DNA from: a virus
Strand: one strand, 5' to 3'
Virus record (IMG/VR): IMGVR_UViG_3300050138_000571
Coordinates: 32,293-96,292 of that record
Length of the DNA stretch: 64,000 bases
How positions within the stretch are numbered: position 1 is the first letter of the stretch; the number at the start of each line of letters is the position of its first letter. Below the pieces are notes generated by a model. The model saw nothing but the letters and a program-made list of their open reading frames with translations. It was not told the origin of the DNA and ran no database searches. Positions 57,307 to 64,000 of the stretch are shown here, one piece after another. The position numbers and the translations under genes were made by a program.

Positions 57307-58562
57307 TGCAACTCCCGATCGGACCCATGCTTCCTACGGTCACGTTGATGGCAGTCGGGGCCGTCATGTACTTGCTCCGCGAGATCCCGATACGGTTGCT
57401 ACATGCGATCGGCTGGGCATCGACCGTGACGTTGACCGTCAACAACGACGACCCTTGCTTCGACTGGATCAACGAGTGGCTCGCCACCCATGCCTACGCC
57501 AAGAAAGCCAGGATGTTGAAAGTAGAGTCGGGGCGAGAATCGAGCGACCACTGGACGGTCTCTCCCGGCTACGGCACCCACTGGTTCTGGGACGGGGGCC
57601 TCGTCATCATCACGCGGTCGGCCATGGAGAGCAAAACTGTGAGCTGGCGCCGACAAGAGTCCTTCATTATCCGCACCGTCGGCCGCAACCAAAGCCGCAT
57701 CCGCAAGATCATTGACTACGCGAGCTACGTGCAGAAGCAGGCGGATAGCGTCGGGATCCGGATGTGGATCGGGGGTTCGTGGGCGAGGCTGCAGGGCAAG
57801 ACCAAGCGCTCCTTCGACACCGTATACTTGCCCGCGACCACGAAAGCGGAGCTAGTCGACTGCACGCGCTGGTTCTTCGAGGAGCCGGAGTGGTTCTCCA
57901 AACGCGGGATCCCATACCGCCAGGGCTTCCTTTTCTTCGGGCCGCCGGGCACTGGTAAGACGACCGCCGTCATCGCTCTCGCCAGCAAATTCGGCAAGCC
58001 CATCTACATCCTCAACCTTGCCACGCTCAAGGACGACAACGAGCTGATGATGGCGCTGTCTGTGGTGCCACAGGGCGCGATCGTCCTCATCGAGGACGTG
58101 GACGCGGCAAAGGCCAGCGAGATCCGGACCGAGGACGCAGAAGAAGTCAAGGTCAGCAGCGGTGTTACACTCTCTGGCCTTCTCAACGCCATCGACGGCG
58201 TTGCCGCCCCCGAAGGCCGTCTGCTCATCATGACCACGAACCACCCGGACAAGATCGACCCGGCCGTCATCCGTTCCGCGCGTGTGGACAAACGCTTCTA
58301 CTTCGGCCCCATGGATCGGGAGCTACCCATACAAATGGCGACGCGCTTCTTCCCTGACATGAATCCGGGCCTCCTCGACGCCATCGCCGCCATCTCCAAA
58401 GAGTACCCGGCCGCGTCATGGCAGGATGCGTTCATGGCGATCGAGCGCGGCGGCAACATCGCCGACCTAGAAAAAGAGCTGGCCGTAGAGCGTCCAGTGA
58501 TCTCGCCGCCACGCCCGCCCTCTGGCCCGAGCCTGGTCATGGGCGTTTCGAAGGCCCAGTAG
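57306..58562 (+). CDS. BCS1-like AAA+ ATPase
   Basis: A 418-residue protein. A membrane helix (residues 8-25) comes first, then a BCS1-type N-terminal domain (about 40-190) and the AAA+ module: Walker A GPPGTGKT (about 212-219), Walker B IVLIEDVD (about 260), sensor MTTNHPDKID and the RSARVDKR arginine-finger region. BCS1 translocates folded protein across a membrane in mitochondria; bacterial and phage relatives are little studied. ATG overlaps the preceding TAA by one base. Confidence 0.85.
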   Translation: MQLPIGPMLPTVTLMAVGAVMYLLREIPIRLLHAIGWASTVTLTVNNDDPCFDWINEWLATHAYAKKARMLKVESGRESSDHWTVSPGYGTHWFWDGGLVIITRSAMESKTVSWRRQESFIIRTVGRNQSRIRKIIDYASYVQKQADSVGIRMWIGGSWARLQGKTKRSFDTVYLPATTKAELVDCTRWFFEEPEWFSKRGIPYRQGFLFFGPPGTGKTTAVIALASKFGKPIYILNLATLKDDNELMMALSVVPQGAIVLIEDVDAAKASEIRTEDAEEVKVSSGVTLSGLLNAIDGVAAPEGRLLIMTTNHPDKIDPAVIRSARVDKRFYFGPMDRELPIQMATRFFPDMNPGLLDAIAAISKEYPAASWQDAFMAIERGGNIADLEKELAVERPVISPPRPPSGPSLVMGVSKAQ

Positions 58563-58563
58563 G

Positions 58564-58576
58564 GCGTTCGCTATAG
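58564..58576 (+). promoter_or_regulatory. Class A motif
   Basis: GCGTTCGCTATAG, spacer ACAGACC, ATG 58584. It follows the BCS1-like stop by 1 nt. Confidence 0.8.
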
Positions 58577-58583
58577 ACAGACC

Positions 58584-59123
58584 ATGAAACAGATCGATTG
58601 GCTGCAGGTGACGTCGTCGGGCGGTAAGCCGTCGCTGGACACCAACCAGGTCCGGACCTCGCTTCAACGCGCAGGGTTCAGGGAAGGGGATCTGGTCTCC
58701 GTAGTCCTAACCAGTGACTTATCCCAGGTCCCGGCGTCAGCGGAGGCCTTCGACCACGCAGCGTCATCGCAGATTTGCTCCGGCCAGCGCCGGACTCTCA
58801 ATCACGACCCTCAACTGCCCTTCACCATCATCGAGAGAGACGCCGATCTCAGTGGCTACTGGCGGGTCAAGTTCGACGACAACCCGTTCGCCCGTGAAGG
58901 CAGCTTCGGGGAGGAGTACATCGCCAAGCGCAGCACCGTCGTCGAGGAAGTACCTGCGACGGAGCCCACGACGGAACCGCCATTCCGCTGGTGGATCTGC
59001 TTTCAGGGTCACATAGGTCCGAAACGCGGGCCCATGCGCCGGGTCCTGGCCCGCACTTCAGAAGGTGCCCTTTCTCTGGCGAACGAAGGCCATGGCTACG
59101 CCGACACGGTGGTCCCTCTCTAA
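58584..59123 (+). CDS. Hypothetical protein
   Basis: A 179-residue protein with a mixed alpha/beta pattern and a C-terminal segment (RWWICFQGHIGPKRG, RVLARTSEGALSLANEGHG) that may be a small beta domain. No family recognised. Confidence 0.6.
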   Translation: MKQIDWLQVTSSGGKPSLDTNQVRTSLQRAGFREGDLVSVVLTSDLSQVPASAEAFDHAASSQICSGQRRTLNHDPQLPFTIIERDADLSGYWRVKFDDNPFAREGSFGEEYIAKRSTVVEEVPATEPTTEPPFRWWICFQGHIGPKRGPMRRVLARTSEGALSLANEGHGYADTVVPL

Positions 59124-59150
59124 ATGAAGACCCGGCACTTCGTCAAATGA
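59124..59150 (+). CDS. Candidate 8-codon leader ORF
   Basis: ATG right after the TAA at 59121-59123 reads MKTRHFVK and stops at TGA 59148-59150, overlapping the ATG of the next gene. It could pass ribosomes on by coupling. No other support. Confidence 0.25.
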   Translation: MKTRHFVK

Positions 59151-59422
59151 CCTGCGATCACTGCAGCGTTCCACTCGTCACGGTTCGAGCGATGTCCGGC
59201 AAACCCTGGCAGGCGTGCCCGTTCAGTGACTGTCCTGGCCACGGCCGCGTCCTGGAGCCGTGCTACGGGAAGATGAGATGCTACGACGAGATGGATTACG
59301 GAGACGGCGACTACGTGTGCTTCAAGGCCTGCAACGGCCACCTCTCTCAGGCCGTCTTCGACATGACTCTCTCTGGGATCTCCGCGAACCCTCGGCCACC
59401 GTACGAGCCGCGTTCGCTATAG
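59147..59422 (+). CDS. Zinc-finger-like small protein ending in class A motif
   Basis: A 91-residue protein with CDHC, CPFSDCPGHG and two further Cys (CYGKMRC), enough for a zinc site. ATG 59147 is chosen because the Cys motif begins there; the frame is open further upstream. It ends in RSL from the motif at 59410. Confidence 0.6.
   Translation: MTCDHCSVPLVTVRAMSGKPWQACPFSDCPGHGRVLEPCYGKMRCYDEMDYGDGDYVCFKACNGHLSQAVFDMTLSGISANPRPPYEPRSL
59410..59422 (+). promoter_or_regulatory. Class A motif overlapping a stop codon
   Basis: GCGTTCGCTATAG, TAG shared with the upstream gene, ATG after GCTTGGT. Confidence 0.8.
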
Positions 59423-59429
59423 GCTTGGT

Positions 59430-59768
59430 ATGACTCTTCCTCGCCGCTCCCGAGACCAGGTCACGGAGAAGATGCGCGGCGACGTACTCGCGCGTTACGG
59501 CCTCGACCTGAGCCTGGATTTTACTAACAACATCCTTGACGGCACCCCGGACCTGCTGGAAGACATGCAGGAGATGAACGTCGACACCGACAACCGTGGG
59601 TGGTTCATAGGGAAGGTGTCGGAGGAAATCGACTGCGGGAAGTGGCCGAAGGGCAACTCGACCGACGAGGACTGGGAGGCCTTCAAGGCACGACTCCGGA
59701 TCAATCTGCCCAAGCACGGCCAGCGCTATGTCGAGGTCGAGGACCGGCCGGCGAGCGTCTGGTCATGA
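59430..59768 (+). CDS. Small hypothetical protein
   Basis: A 112-residue acidic protein, mostly helical, with DNRGWFIGKVSEEIDCGKWP in the middle. No family recognised. Confidence 0.55.
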   Translation: MTLPRRSRDQVTEKMRGDVLARYGLDLSLDFTNNILDGTPDLLEDMQEMNVDTDNRGWFIGKVSEEIDCGKWPKGNSTDEDWEAFKARLRINLPKHGQRYVEVEDRPASVWS

Positions 59769-59956
59769 AGAAGACCTGCGCACCCGAGTGCGGGAAACCA
59801 TGCATCCACCTGGGGAACGCGTGGTGCACGCACACCAAGAGCGACCCGATCTGGTGGGGCACCCAGAAGTGCCGCGACGCCGGCCGCTGCGTGACCAAGC
59901 CTCGGAAGACGCCCTCGAAACCGAGTGGAAGACCTTCTTGGACGGGAAAGGGGTGA
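59765..59956 (+). CDS. Cys-rich small protein
   Basis: A 63-residue protein with CAPECGKPCIH, WCTH and CRDAGRC, then a basic Pro/Lys tail. Likely zinc-binding. ATGA overlap with the gene before. Confidence 0.55.
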   Translation: MKKTCAPECGKPCIHLGNAWCTHTKSDPIWWGTQKCRDAGRCVTKPRKTPSKPSGRPSWTGKG

Positions 59957-59960
59957 GCTG

Positions 59961-60446
59961 ATGGCCGAATTCGATATGCCGCTGGAAGTGATCCTGTCTC
60001 CTGCCCAAAAGGCTGCGGTAGTTAGGGCCGTCCATCGGGAGGCGGCCATGGAGCGTGGGCGGAGCGCCTACCACTTCGCCAAGACGGCTACGGCGAGGAA
60101 GATGAAGGACGAGGCGGTCCTGGCCGATGAGGTGGGAGGTGGCTACCGTCGCGGGTTCCTCGAAGCGAAGGCCGTGGACGAAGCCCCTCAGACATCGGCG
60201 TCAGAGTACGTCCGCGCCAAGTTCGTCCTCGATCGCCTGGGTCCGGGCCAGCGCATCGTCATCGACGTAGAGGCCTTCGGGCCCAATGGCCTGCGCAAAG
60301 AGTGTTACGCCACGCTTTACGACAAGGGCCTGGAGACGCCCGAGAACGAGGAGGGCTTCGTGGCCGCCGCCGAGGTCGTGGACATCGATGATTTGGGAGA
60401 CGTGATCACCAAGCTCTTCGAGGATCCGGACGTGGGTTCGCTATAG
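59961..60446 (+). CDS. Hypothetical protein ending in class A motif
   Basis: A 161-residue protein. A helical first half (AQKAAVVRAVHREAAMERG) and a beta-containing second half (QRIVIDVEAFGPNG). GGGG lies about 7 nt before ATG 59961. It ends in GSL from the motif. No family recognised. Confidence 0.6.
   Translation: MAEFDMPLEVILSPAQKAAVVRAVHREAAMERGRSAYHFAKTATARKMKDEAVLADEVGGGYRRGFLEAKAVDEAPQTSASEYVRAKFVLDRLGPGQRIVIDVEAFGPNGLRKECYATLYDKGLETPENEEGFVAAAEVVDIDDLGDVITKLFEDPDVGSL
60434..60446 (+). promoter_or_regulatory. Class A motif overlapping a stop codon
   Basis: GGGTTCGCTATAG, TAG shared with the upstream gene, ATG after GCTGAGC. Confidence 0.8.
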
Positions 60447-60453
60447 GCTGAGC

Positions 60454-60672
60454 ATGAAGATCGGTGACATTGTCCGGATCGTGCTCCAGCCCAAGAGCCA
60501 GTCAACCTATCTGGTCGGAGAGCGAGCGATCATCGAGGAGATGGAGGGCGGGTTCGCCGTCGCACGGAAACAGCGACAGCGTCGGATTCGAGAAGTTGCC
60601 AAGGCCCACGGCGTCAGCCCCAAGACGGCCTCAGCGATTTACAAAGCCTTGAATGTCGGAGGCGGATCATGA
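60454..60672 (+). CDS. Small protein with SH3-like start and HTH-like end
   Basis: A 72-residue protein. MKIGDIVRIV and GERAIIEEMEGGFAVAR look like a small beta barrel; RRIREVAKAHGVSPKTASAIYKAL is helix-turn-helix-like. It may bind DNA. ATGA overlap with the next gene. Confidence 0.55.
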   Translation: MKIGDIVRIVLQPKSQSTYLVGERAIIEEMEGGFAVARKQRQRRIREVAKAHGVSPKTASAIYKALNVGGGS

Positions 60673-61013
60673 GCCTCGCCCCTTGCTCTCATCCTCACCT
60701 GAAGTTCCGAAACCAGGGCTCGATCTTGGCCTGCGTCGACTGCTCGCGGGTCTATCACATGCTGATGCCGCAGATTGGCGCCCTGTACGGCGGCATCCCC
60801 GACGTCTGCTACAACCACCCTCAGCTCAGCGAGATCGAGGGCCGCCATGCCCCGTACGCTTCTCCCCGGCTCCAGCCTTTGCCCAAGAGCCCGGCGAAGC
60901 CCCTGACTCCGAAGCCGGTTCAGGTCCAGCCCGTCAAGAAGGTGGCGGCGGTGCCGGCCCCCAAGCCCCGAAGCTCGGTGACGGCTCGGGACCTGCTGCG
61001 GGGGAAGAAATGA
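60669..61013 (+). CDS. Hypothetical protein with zinc-ribbon start and Pro/Lys tail
   Basis: A 114-residue protein. CSHPHLKF with LACVDCSRVY gives a ribbon-like metal site; residues 65-114 are Pro, Lys, Val and Ala rich and disordered-looking. ATGA overlap with the next gene. Confidence 0.55.
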   Translation: MSLAPCSHPHLKFRNQGSILACVDCSRVYHMLMPQIGALYGGIPDVCYNHPQLSEIEGRHAPYASPRLQPLPKSPAKPLTPKPVQVQPVKKVAAVPAPKPRSSVTARDLLRGKK

Positions 61014-61348
61014 ACCACCCACATCCATGGAAGCTCCAGCCCGAGAACGAGGGCACCGATGACATGGGCGCGATCCTGGACGCTGACGGTGCCGAGGTCT
61101 GCGACTTCGGCGGCTGCTCCCCGTACGATAACGTGAGCGGCACGCCCCCGACCGAGCCCTACGCCACCTTGATGGTCGTGGCTCCGGAGATGGAGGACGT
61201 CCTGCGCGCCATCGTCGGCAAGGAGTGTCTGCCTGGCGAGTGCATTGAGTGCGGCTCCGACCTACAGAGGGGCGAAGATCATGACGACGACTGCAAGCTG
61301 AACAACCTCCTGGTCAAGATCGACATCGCCAGGAAGGCCGCGAAATGA
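61010..61348 (+). CDS. Acidic Cys-containing small protein
   Basis: A 112-residue protein with ECLPGECIECGSDLQRGEDHDDDC, a plausible zinc site, and an acidic N-terminal half. ATGA overlaps both sides. Confidence 0.55.
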   Translation: MNHPHPWKLQPENEGTDDMGAILDADGAEVCDFGGCSPYDNVSGTPPTEPYATLMVVAPEMEDVLRAIVGKECLPGECIECGSDLQRGEDHDDDCKLNNLLVKIDIARKAAK

Positions 61349-61602
61349 GCGATCCCAAGCTGACCGAAACCGGCATCCGGCCCCTGCGCAAATACGGGGC
61401 CGAGCTGCGGGACCTGGCCATTGACATCGTCAACCGGTTGGACGAGATGCAGAAAGAGGAAGACGGGGGCGAGCCGATCTCTTACGTCGAGACCGCGATC
61501 TGGAACGCGCTGTTCGGCTTTGACGCGACCATACCCGTCGACAAAAGGATCGCCAGCCTCCAGCGCGACCTCGACTACGCCCGAAGCAAGGCCGCGCCGT
61601 AG
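61345..61602 (+). CDS. Small helical protein
   Basis: An 85-residue acidic helical protein. It ends the operon begun at 60454. A 70-bp gap with no other feature than the next class A motif follows. Confidence 0.55.
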   Translation: MSDPKLTETGIRPLRKYGAELRDLAIDIVNRLDEMQKEEDGGEPISYVETAIWNALFGFDATIPVDKRIASLQRDLDYARSKAAP

Positions 61603-61653
61603 TCACCAGGCCTGAGTTCGCAGGAGCTGGATCAGATCTACTTCTACTTACCC

Positions 61654-61665
61654 CGTTCGCTATAG
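61654..61665 (+). promoter_or_regulatory. Class A motif
   Basis: CGTTCGCTATAG with spacer GCAGATC before ATG 61673. Confidence 0.8.
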
Positions 61666-61672
61666 GCAGATC

Positions 61673-61894
61673 ATGACCGCATCCGCAAAGCCGTACCGCC
61701 CGGCCGACTTCACGATCCCGATGCGGATTCCATGCCCCGCCTGTGGCGAGCTACACATCGACGAAGGCGAGTTCGCGACCCAGCCGCACCACACCCACGC
61801 CTGTCAGAAGTGCGGCAACGTCTGGCGTCCCGCAATCGTGCCCACCGTCGGCGTCCGCTTCCTGCCCGGCTTCAAGGACGAGGCCAAGCCATGA
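61673..61894 (+). CDS. Zinc-ribbon small protein
   Basis: A 73-residue protein with PCPACGELH and ACQKCGNVW, a clear two-knuckle zinc ribbon. It overlaps the next gene by ATGA. Confidence 0.6.
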   Translation: MTASAKPYRPADFTIPMRIPCPACGELHIDEGEFATQPHHTHACQKCGNVWRPAIVPTVGVRFLPGFKDEAKP

Positions 61895-62439
61895 CCCCCG
61901 AGCCAGGCCAGCTCTATCGGCCCCTTATGTGTCCCGACGTGCTCTGGATCGTGATGGCGGTTGAACTGGGCACCGAGTACCCGGTCAAGGTCCGACGCTG
62001 CGACGCCACCGACCAAACCCACGTCGGCAGATACTCTCTCGCGTACTTTGCTGAGGCCATGGAGCGGATGACAGTCACCCATATCCACTGCCCCGGCTGC
62101 GCCGAGACCTCCACCCTACGCGAGCAACTGGCCGAGGCCGAGCGTTATCGCGGACTGGCTAATGAGGCTGGTGACGCCGCGCTCGCCCGTCGCGTCGCCT
62201 CCCCGGCAGCGCCGATGAGCGAGGTCCATACCGAGGCGATGGAGTGGGAGTCGTGCCCGAGATGCGGGGGCCCCGCAGGCGCACCGATCATCACCGGCAA
62301 GGAAGAGGTGACGACGCCGGGATCGAAGACTCGGATCTTCGATCATAGGCTGGACGACAAAGTGATGGCGGCCCTCAGCCTCGGCAAGTCCAAGCTTCCT
62401 GCCCGATACCGGCTCCGGCTCCGGCTCCGGGGGCACTGA
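61891..62439 (+). CDS. Hypothetical protein with two CxxC sites
   Basis: A 182-residue protein. The N-terminal 65 residues are SH3-like (GQLYRPL, VLWIVMAVELGTEYPVKVRR), then HCPGCAE, a short coiled coil, SCPRCGGP and a basic Arg/Leu-rich tail. Function unknown. Confidence 0.55.
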   Translation: MTPEPGQLYRPLMCPDVLWIVMAVELGTEYPVKVRRCDATDQTHVGRYSLAYFAEAMERMTVTHIHCPGCAETSTLREQLAEAERYRGLANEAGDAALARRVASPAAPMSEVHTEAMEWESCPRCGGPAGAPIITGKEEVTTPGSKTRIFDHRLDDKVMAALSLGKSKLPARYRLRLRLRGH

Positions 62440-62471
62440 TTGCAATTTCCGCCGGTGCCGCGACCGTGATC

Positions 62472-62852
62472 ATGAAAAAGACGATGGGCTGGATCGGGGT
62501 AATCCGCTGCGGCCTTCACTCCGGCTTCCCCCGCTGCTGCATCCGGTTCTTCCTCGGGCCCTGGTCCAAGATGTCGCTAGTCGAGCGCCGCCAGTACCTG
62601 CAGTCACCCGGGCCCGGCTACGTGCCTTGCCCAGCCTGCGTTGCCGCCGACAACTTCGTCAAGGCAAAGAGCTGCCCGGTCGGCAGCCACGGCGGGAACG
62701 TAGTCGGACGTTTCGAGGCCGTGTACGAGAGGCAGGTCGACGGCACCGCGCTGCTGAAGTCGGGCGAGTACTTTTACAGGGACAAGCCCGGGAGCTTCCG
62801 ACTGCAGGTGGTGAACGGCCATTACGTCGAGATCCCGGGGCGTTCGCTATAG
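62472..62852 (+). CDS. Cys-containing hypothetical protein ending in class A motif
   Basis: A 126-residue protein with GFPRCCIRFFLGPW, PCPACVAAD and a beta-rich second half (SGEYFYRDKPGSFRLQVVNGHY). GTG 62466 is an alternative start. It ends in RSL from the motif at 62840. Confidence 0.55.
   Translation: MKKTMGWIGVIRCGLHSGFPRCCIRFFLGPWSKMSLVERRQYLQSPGPGYVPCPACVAADNFVKAKSCPVGSHGGNVVGRFEAVYERQVDGTALLKSGEYFYRDKPGSFRLQVVNGHYVEIPGRSL
62840..62852 (+). promoter_or_regulatory. Class A motif overlapping a stop codon
   Basis: GCGTTCGCTATAG, TAG shared with the upstream gene, ATG after GCTGGGC. It is the last copy in the window. Confidence 0.8.
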
Positions 62853-62859
62853 GCTGGGC

Positions 62860-63036
62860 ATGAGTAGACGCAGCCGCCGCACCAGAAAACAGCGACGCCA
62901 GAACCGGGCCGTGATGAAGCACGGACCCAGTGCCAAGCCGAGACACAAGCTGATCTCGGGGCGCACTGGGTCCTCGCACCACAAGAAGACGCCGGCAAAG
63001 GTCAGACTCCTGTCCCAGGCCGAGTCAAATTCATGA
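62860..63036 (+). CDS. 58-residue highly basic peptide
   Basis: It begins MSRRSRRTRKQRRQNR and stays rich in Arg, Lys and His to the end, so it should bind nucleic acid. The start is fixed by the class A motif 7 nt upstream. No family recognised. Confidence 0.55.
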   Translation: MSRRSRRTRKQRRQNRAVMKHGPSAKPRHKLISGRTGSSHHKKTPAKVRLLSQAESNS

Positions 63037-63221
63037 CCCCTACTTTTCCGAAACCCCCGCCAAAAATTTTTCCAGCCCCAGCTCCAAAAGTCCCGAGCCC
63101 CCGGCACCCCCTCGGCCCCCAGGTGTCCTTTCCCAAGGGCCCGATCGTGTTCAGGCCCGCACCTTCCAGCCCTACCCAGATCCCGGACCCCGGCAAGCGA
63201 TTACAGCCCCCATCAACCTGA
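63033..63221 (+). CDS. 62-residue Pro-rich peptide
   Basis: ATGA overlap with the basic peptide gene. About a third of residues are Pro (MTPTFPKPPPKIFPAPAPK). It is disordered-looking; it could also be a chance frame in the low-complexity end of the coding region. Confidence 0.4.
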   Translation: MTPTFPKPPPKIFPAPAPKVPSPRHPLGPQVSFPKGPIVFRPAPSSPTQIPDPGKRLQPPST

Positions 63222-63329
63222 CCTAGGCCTGGAGCCGTTCCCTGCCAGTAGTGCCCTTGCAGCCGATCGTACCTTCAGCGGAGTCCGATGCTGCCCAAGC
63301 TGCGGCCTCGTGGCTTGCGACTGGAGCCC

Positions 63330-63376
63330 AGTTGTGATCGGCTGGGATCTGCGCCCGACCAAGTTGCGATCGGCTG
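63330..63376 (+). repeat. Direct repeats AGTTG(T/C)GATCGGCTG
   Basis: Copies at 63330-63344 and 63362-63376, 32 bp apart, or three helical turns. An inverted GCAGCCGATCG lies at 63259-63269. Iteron-like or operator-like. Confidence 0.6.
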
Positions 63377-63883
63377 CTGTACGTTGAGCTGGACCCGATC
63401 CAATTGAAGCTGGTGCGGGCGGCGGAGCCTGTTTCGGAGGCGGCCGGGTTCTGGGTTTTGGAGTGTGTGTCTGACTGCGGGGGACCCAACCCGGGTAGGC
63501 CTGGAAAAGGGGACCCTACCGGGAAACGATACCCCACGTGTCGGCCCCACCCATGGCCAGCGCTCGCAACGCGTCAGACTCGGCGCGCTATCCTACTCCT
63601 GCCTACCCTCCTACCGGTACGCTTGGCAGCGTCTAAGCATATGCGGGCGCGCAGTAGTGCCTATGTATGTGGGATCATTAGGTGCAAGCGCGTCAAGCGG
63701 CGTACTCAAAATCCGCACCACCTACATCAATAGATCCTGTTTTTGATGACACACGGACATGTCAAGGTCGATCTGCTCCTAGACCCGATCCATCGCAAAC
63801 GACCCTATTAGGTGCCTTAGCTGCCCTAGCCGCTAGCAGCGTCGGCGCACATAGGCAGAGCGCCTCAGGCCCCAAACGCAAAA

Positions 63884-63905
63884 CGCCAGCCTGGCCAGGC
63901 TGGCG
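63884..63905 (-). terminator. 22-bp perfect palindrome with leftward T-tract
   Basis: CGCCAGCCTGG and its inverse form an 11-bp arm pair. On the minus strand TTTTGCGTTT follows, like a rho-independent terminator for leftward transcription. TACAAT lies 1 nt to the right on the plus strand. Confidence 0.5.
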
Positions 63906-64000
63906 CTACAATGTGACGCGGTACGTTGATTATTCAGGGGCTTGATCAGCTGCGCGGTACCCGAAACCGCCTCTTTCGCTTCGCTCTTTCGGCTAGTTGG

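Larger units (their letters stand above)
63222..64000. other. 779-bp probable non-coding end region
   Basis: No frame here has a convincing start, composition or motif. The stretch holds repeats of GATCGGCTG, a 22-bp perfect palindrome and a TACAAT box. From about 63640 it is less GC-rich than the coding regions. It may be an origin, packaging or attachment region. No tRNA was seen. Confidence 0.5.

Noticed and set aside
63404-63733. Possible 109-codon gene in the right end region
   Set aside because: No start signal, odd composition and competing frames of similar length; the region looks non-coding.
1-64000. tRNA or rRNA genes
   Set aside because: No clear T-loop plus acceptor pairing and no rRNA-like stretch was found by eye; a tRNAscan run would be decisive.

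Overview
The window is a 64 kb, GC-rich piece of a tailed double-stranded DNA phage genome. A baseplate-J-like protein, a LysM plus gp25/XkdS-like baseplate protein and large fibre proteins point to a contractile-tail (myovirus-like) particle. A tyrosine recombinase with an excisionase-like helix-turn-helix protein suggests a temperate phage or a prophage. No terminase, portal or capsid gene was recognised, so the window is only part of the genome. The integrase subtype, the kelch propellers and the GGSGTG-type Ig repeats resemble proteins common in Myxococcota. That host suggestion is inference only.

Layout. (1) 0-20.5 kb runs rightward. It starts with a metallophosphoesterase, then a replication core: a DNA polymerase III alpha subunit split into two genes, a probable ssDNA-binding protein and a RecA/UvsX-like recombinase. 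One leftward gene (11.5-12.6 kb) follows, then accessory enzymes: ClpP-like protease, CYTH domain protein, PD-(D/E)XK nuclease-like protein, 2OG-Fe(II) oxygenase-like protein, dUTPase and a cyclic-phosphate-processing receiver-like protein. (2) 20.5-45.6 kb runs leftward and holds tail, baseplate, fibre and lysis genes, a small GGQ release-factor-like protein, three inserted HNH genes and, at its right end, the integrase. (3) 45.6-63.2 kb runs rightward with about 36 small, tightly overlapped, mostly unknown genes. Many encode Cys-rich zinc-ribbon-like or membrane proteins, along with a papain-like protein, an SMR-like membrane protein, an HD hydrolase, a YkgJ-like protein and a BCS1-like AAA+ ATPase. 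(4) 63.2-64 kb looks non-coding and carries repeats and palindromes.

The most striking signal is a pair of start-associated DNA motifs. Class A, consensus GCGTTCGCTATAG, occurs 24 times. In 22 copies a start codon follows after 6-9 nt, most often exactly 7. The other two copies lie 25 and 45 nt upstream and there the gene has a Shine-Dalgarno sequence. Class B, CAATCAT read on the minus strand, occurs 11 times, only in the structural block. Geometry suggests that both are -10-like elements of promoters giving leaderless mRNAs, with class A serving replication/accessory genes and class B serving late genes. A phage single-subunit polymerase promoter is a real alternative for class A, because CTATAGGCAGA differs from the T7 start region at one base. 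In several places the motif also supplies the stop codon of the gene before it, so unrelated proteins end in R/G-S-L.

Other points: the three catalytic aspartates of the polymerase lie on two polypeptides, with extra residues at the break; six HNH-type genes are present, one frameshifted and one internally deleted; two baseplate proteins contain kelch propellers; and three copies of TCCCGATCGGGA cluster within 90 bp.
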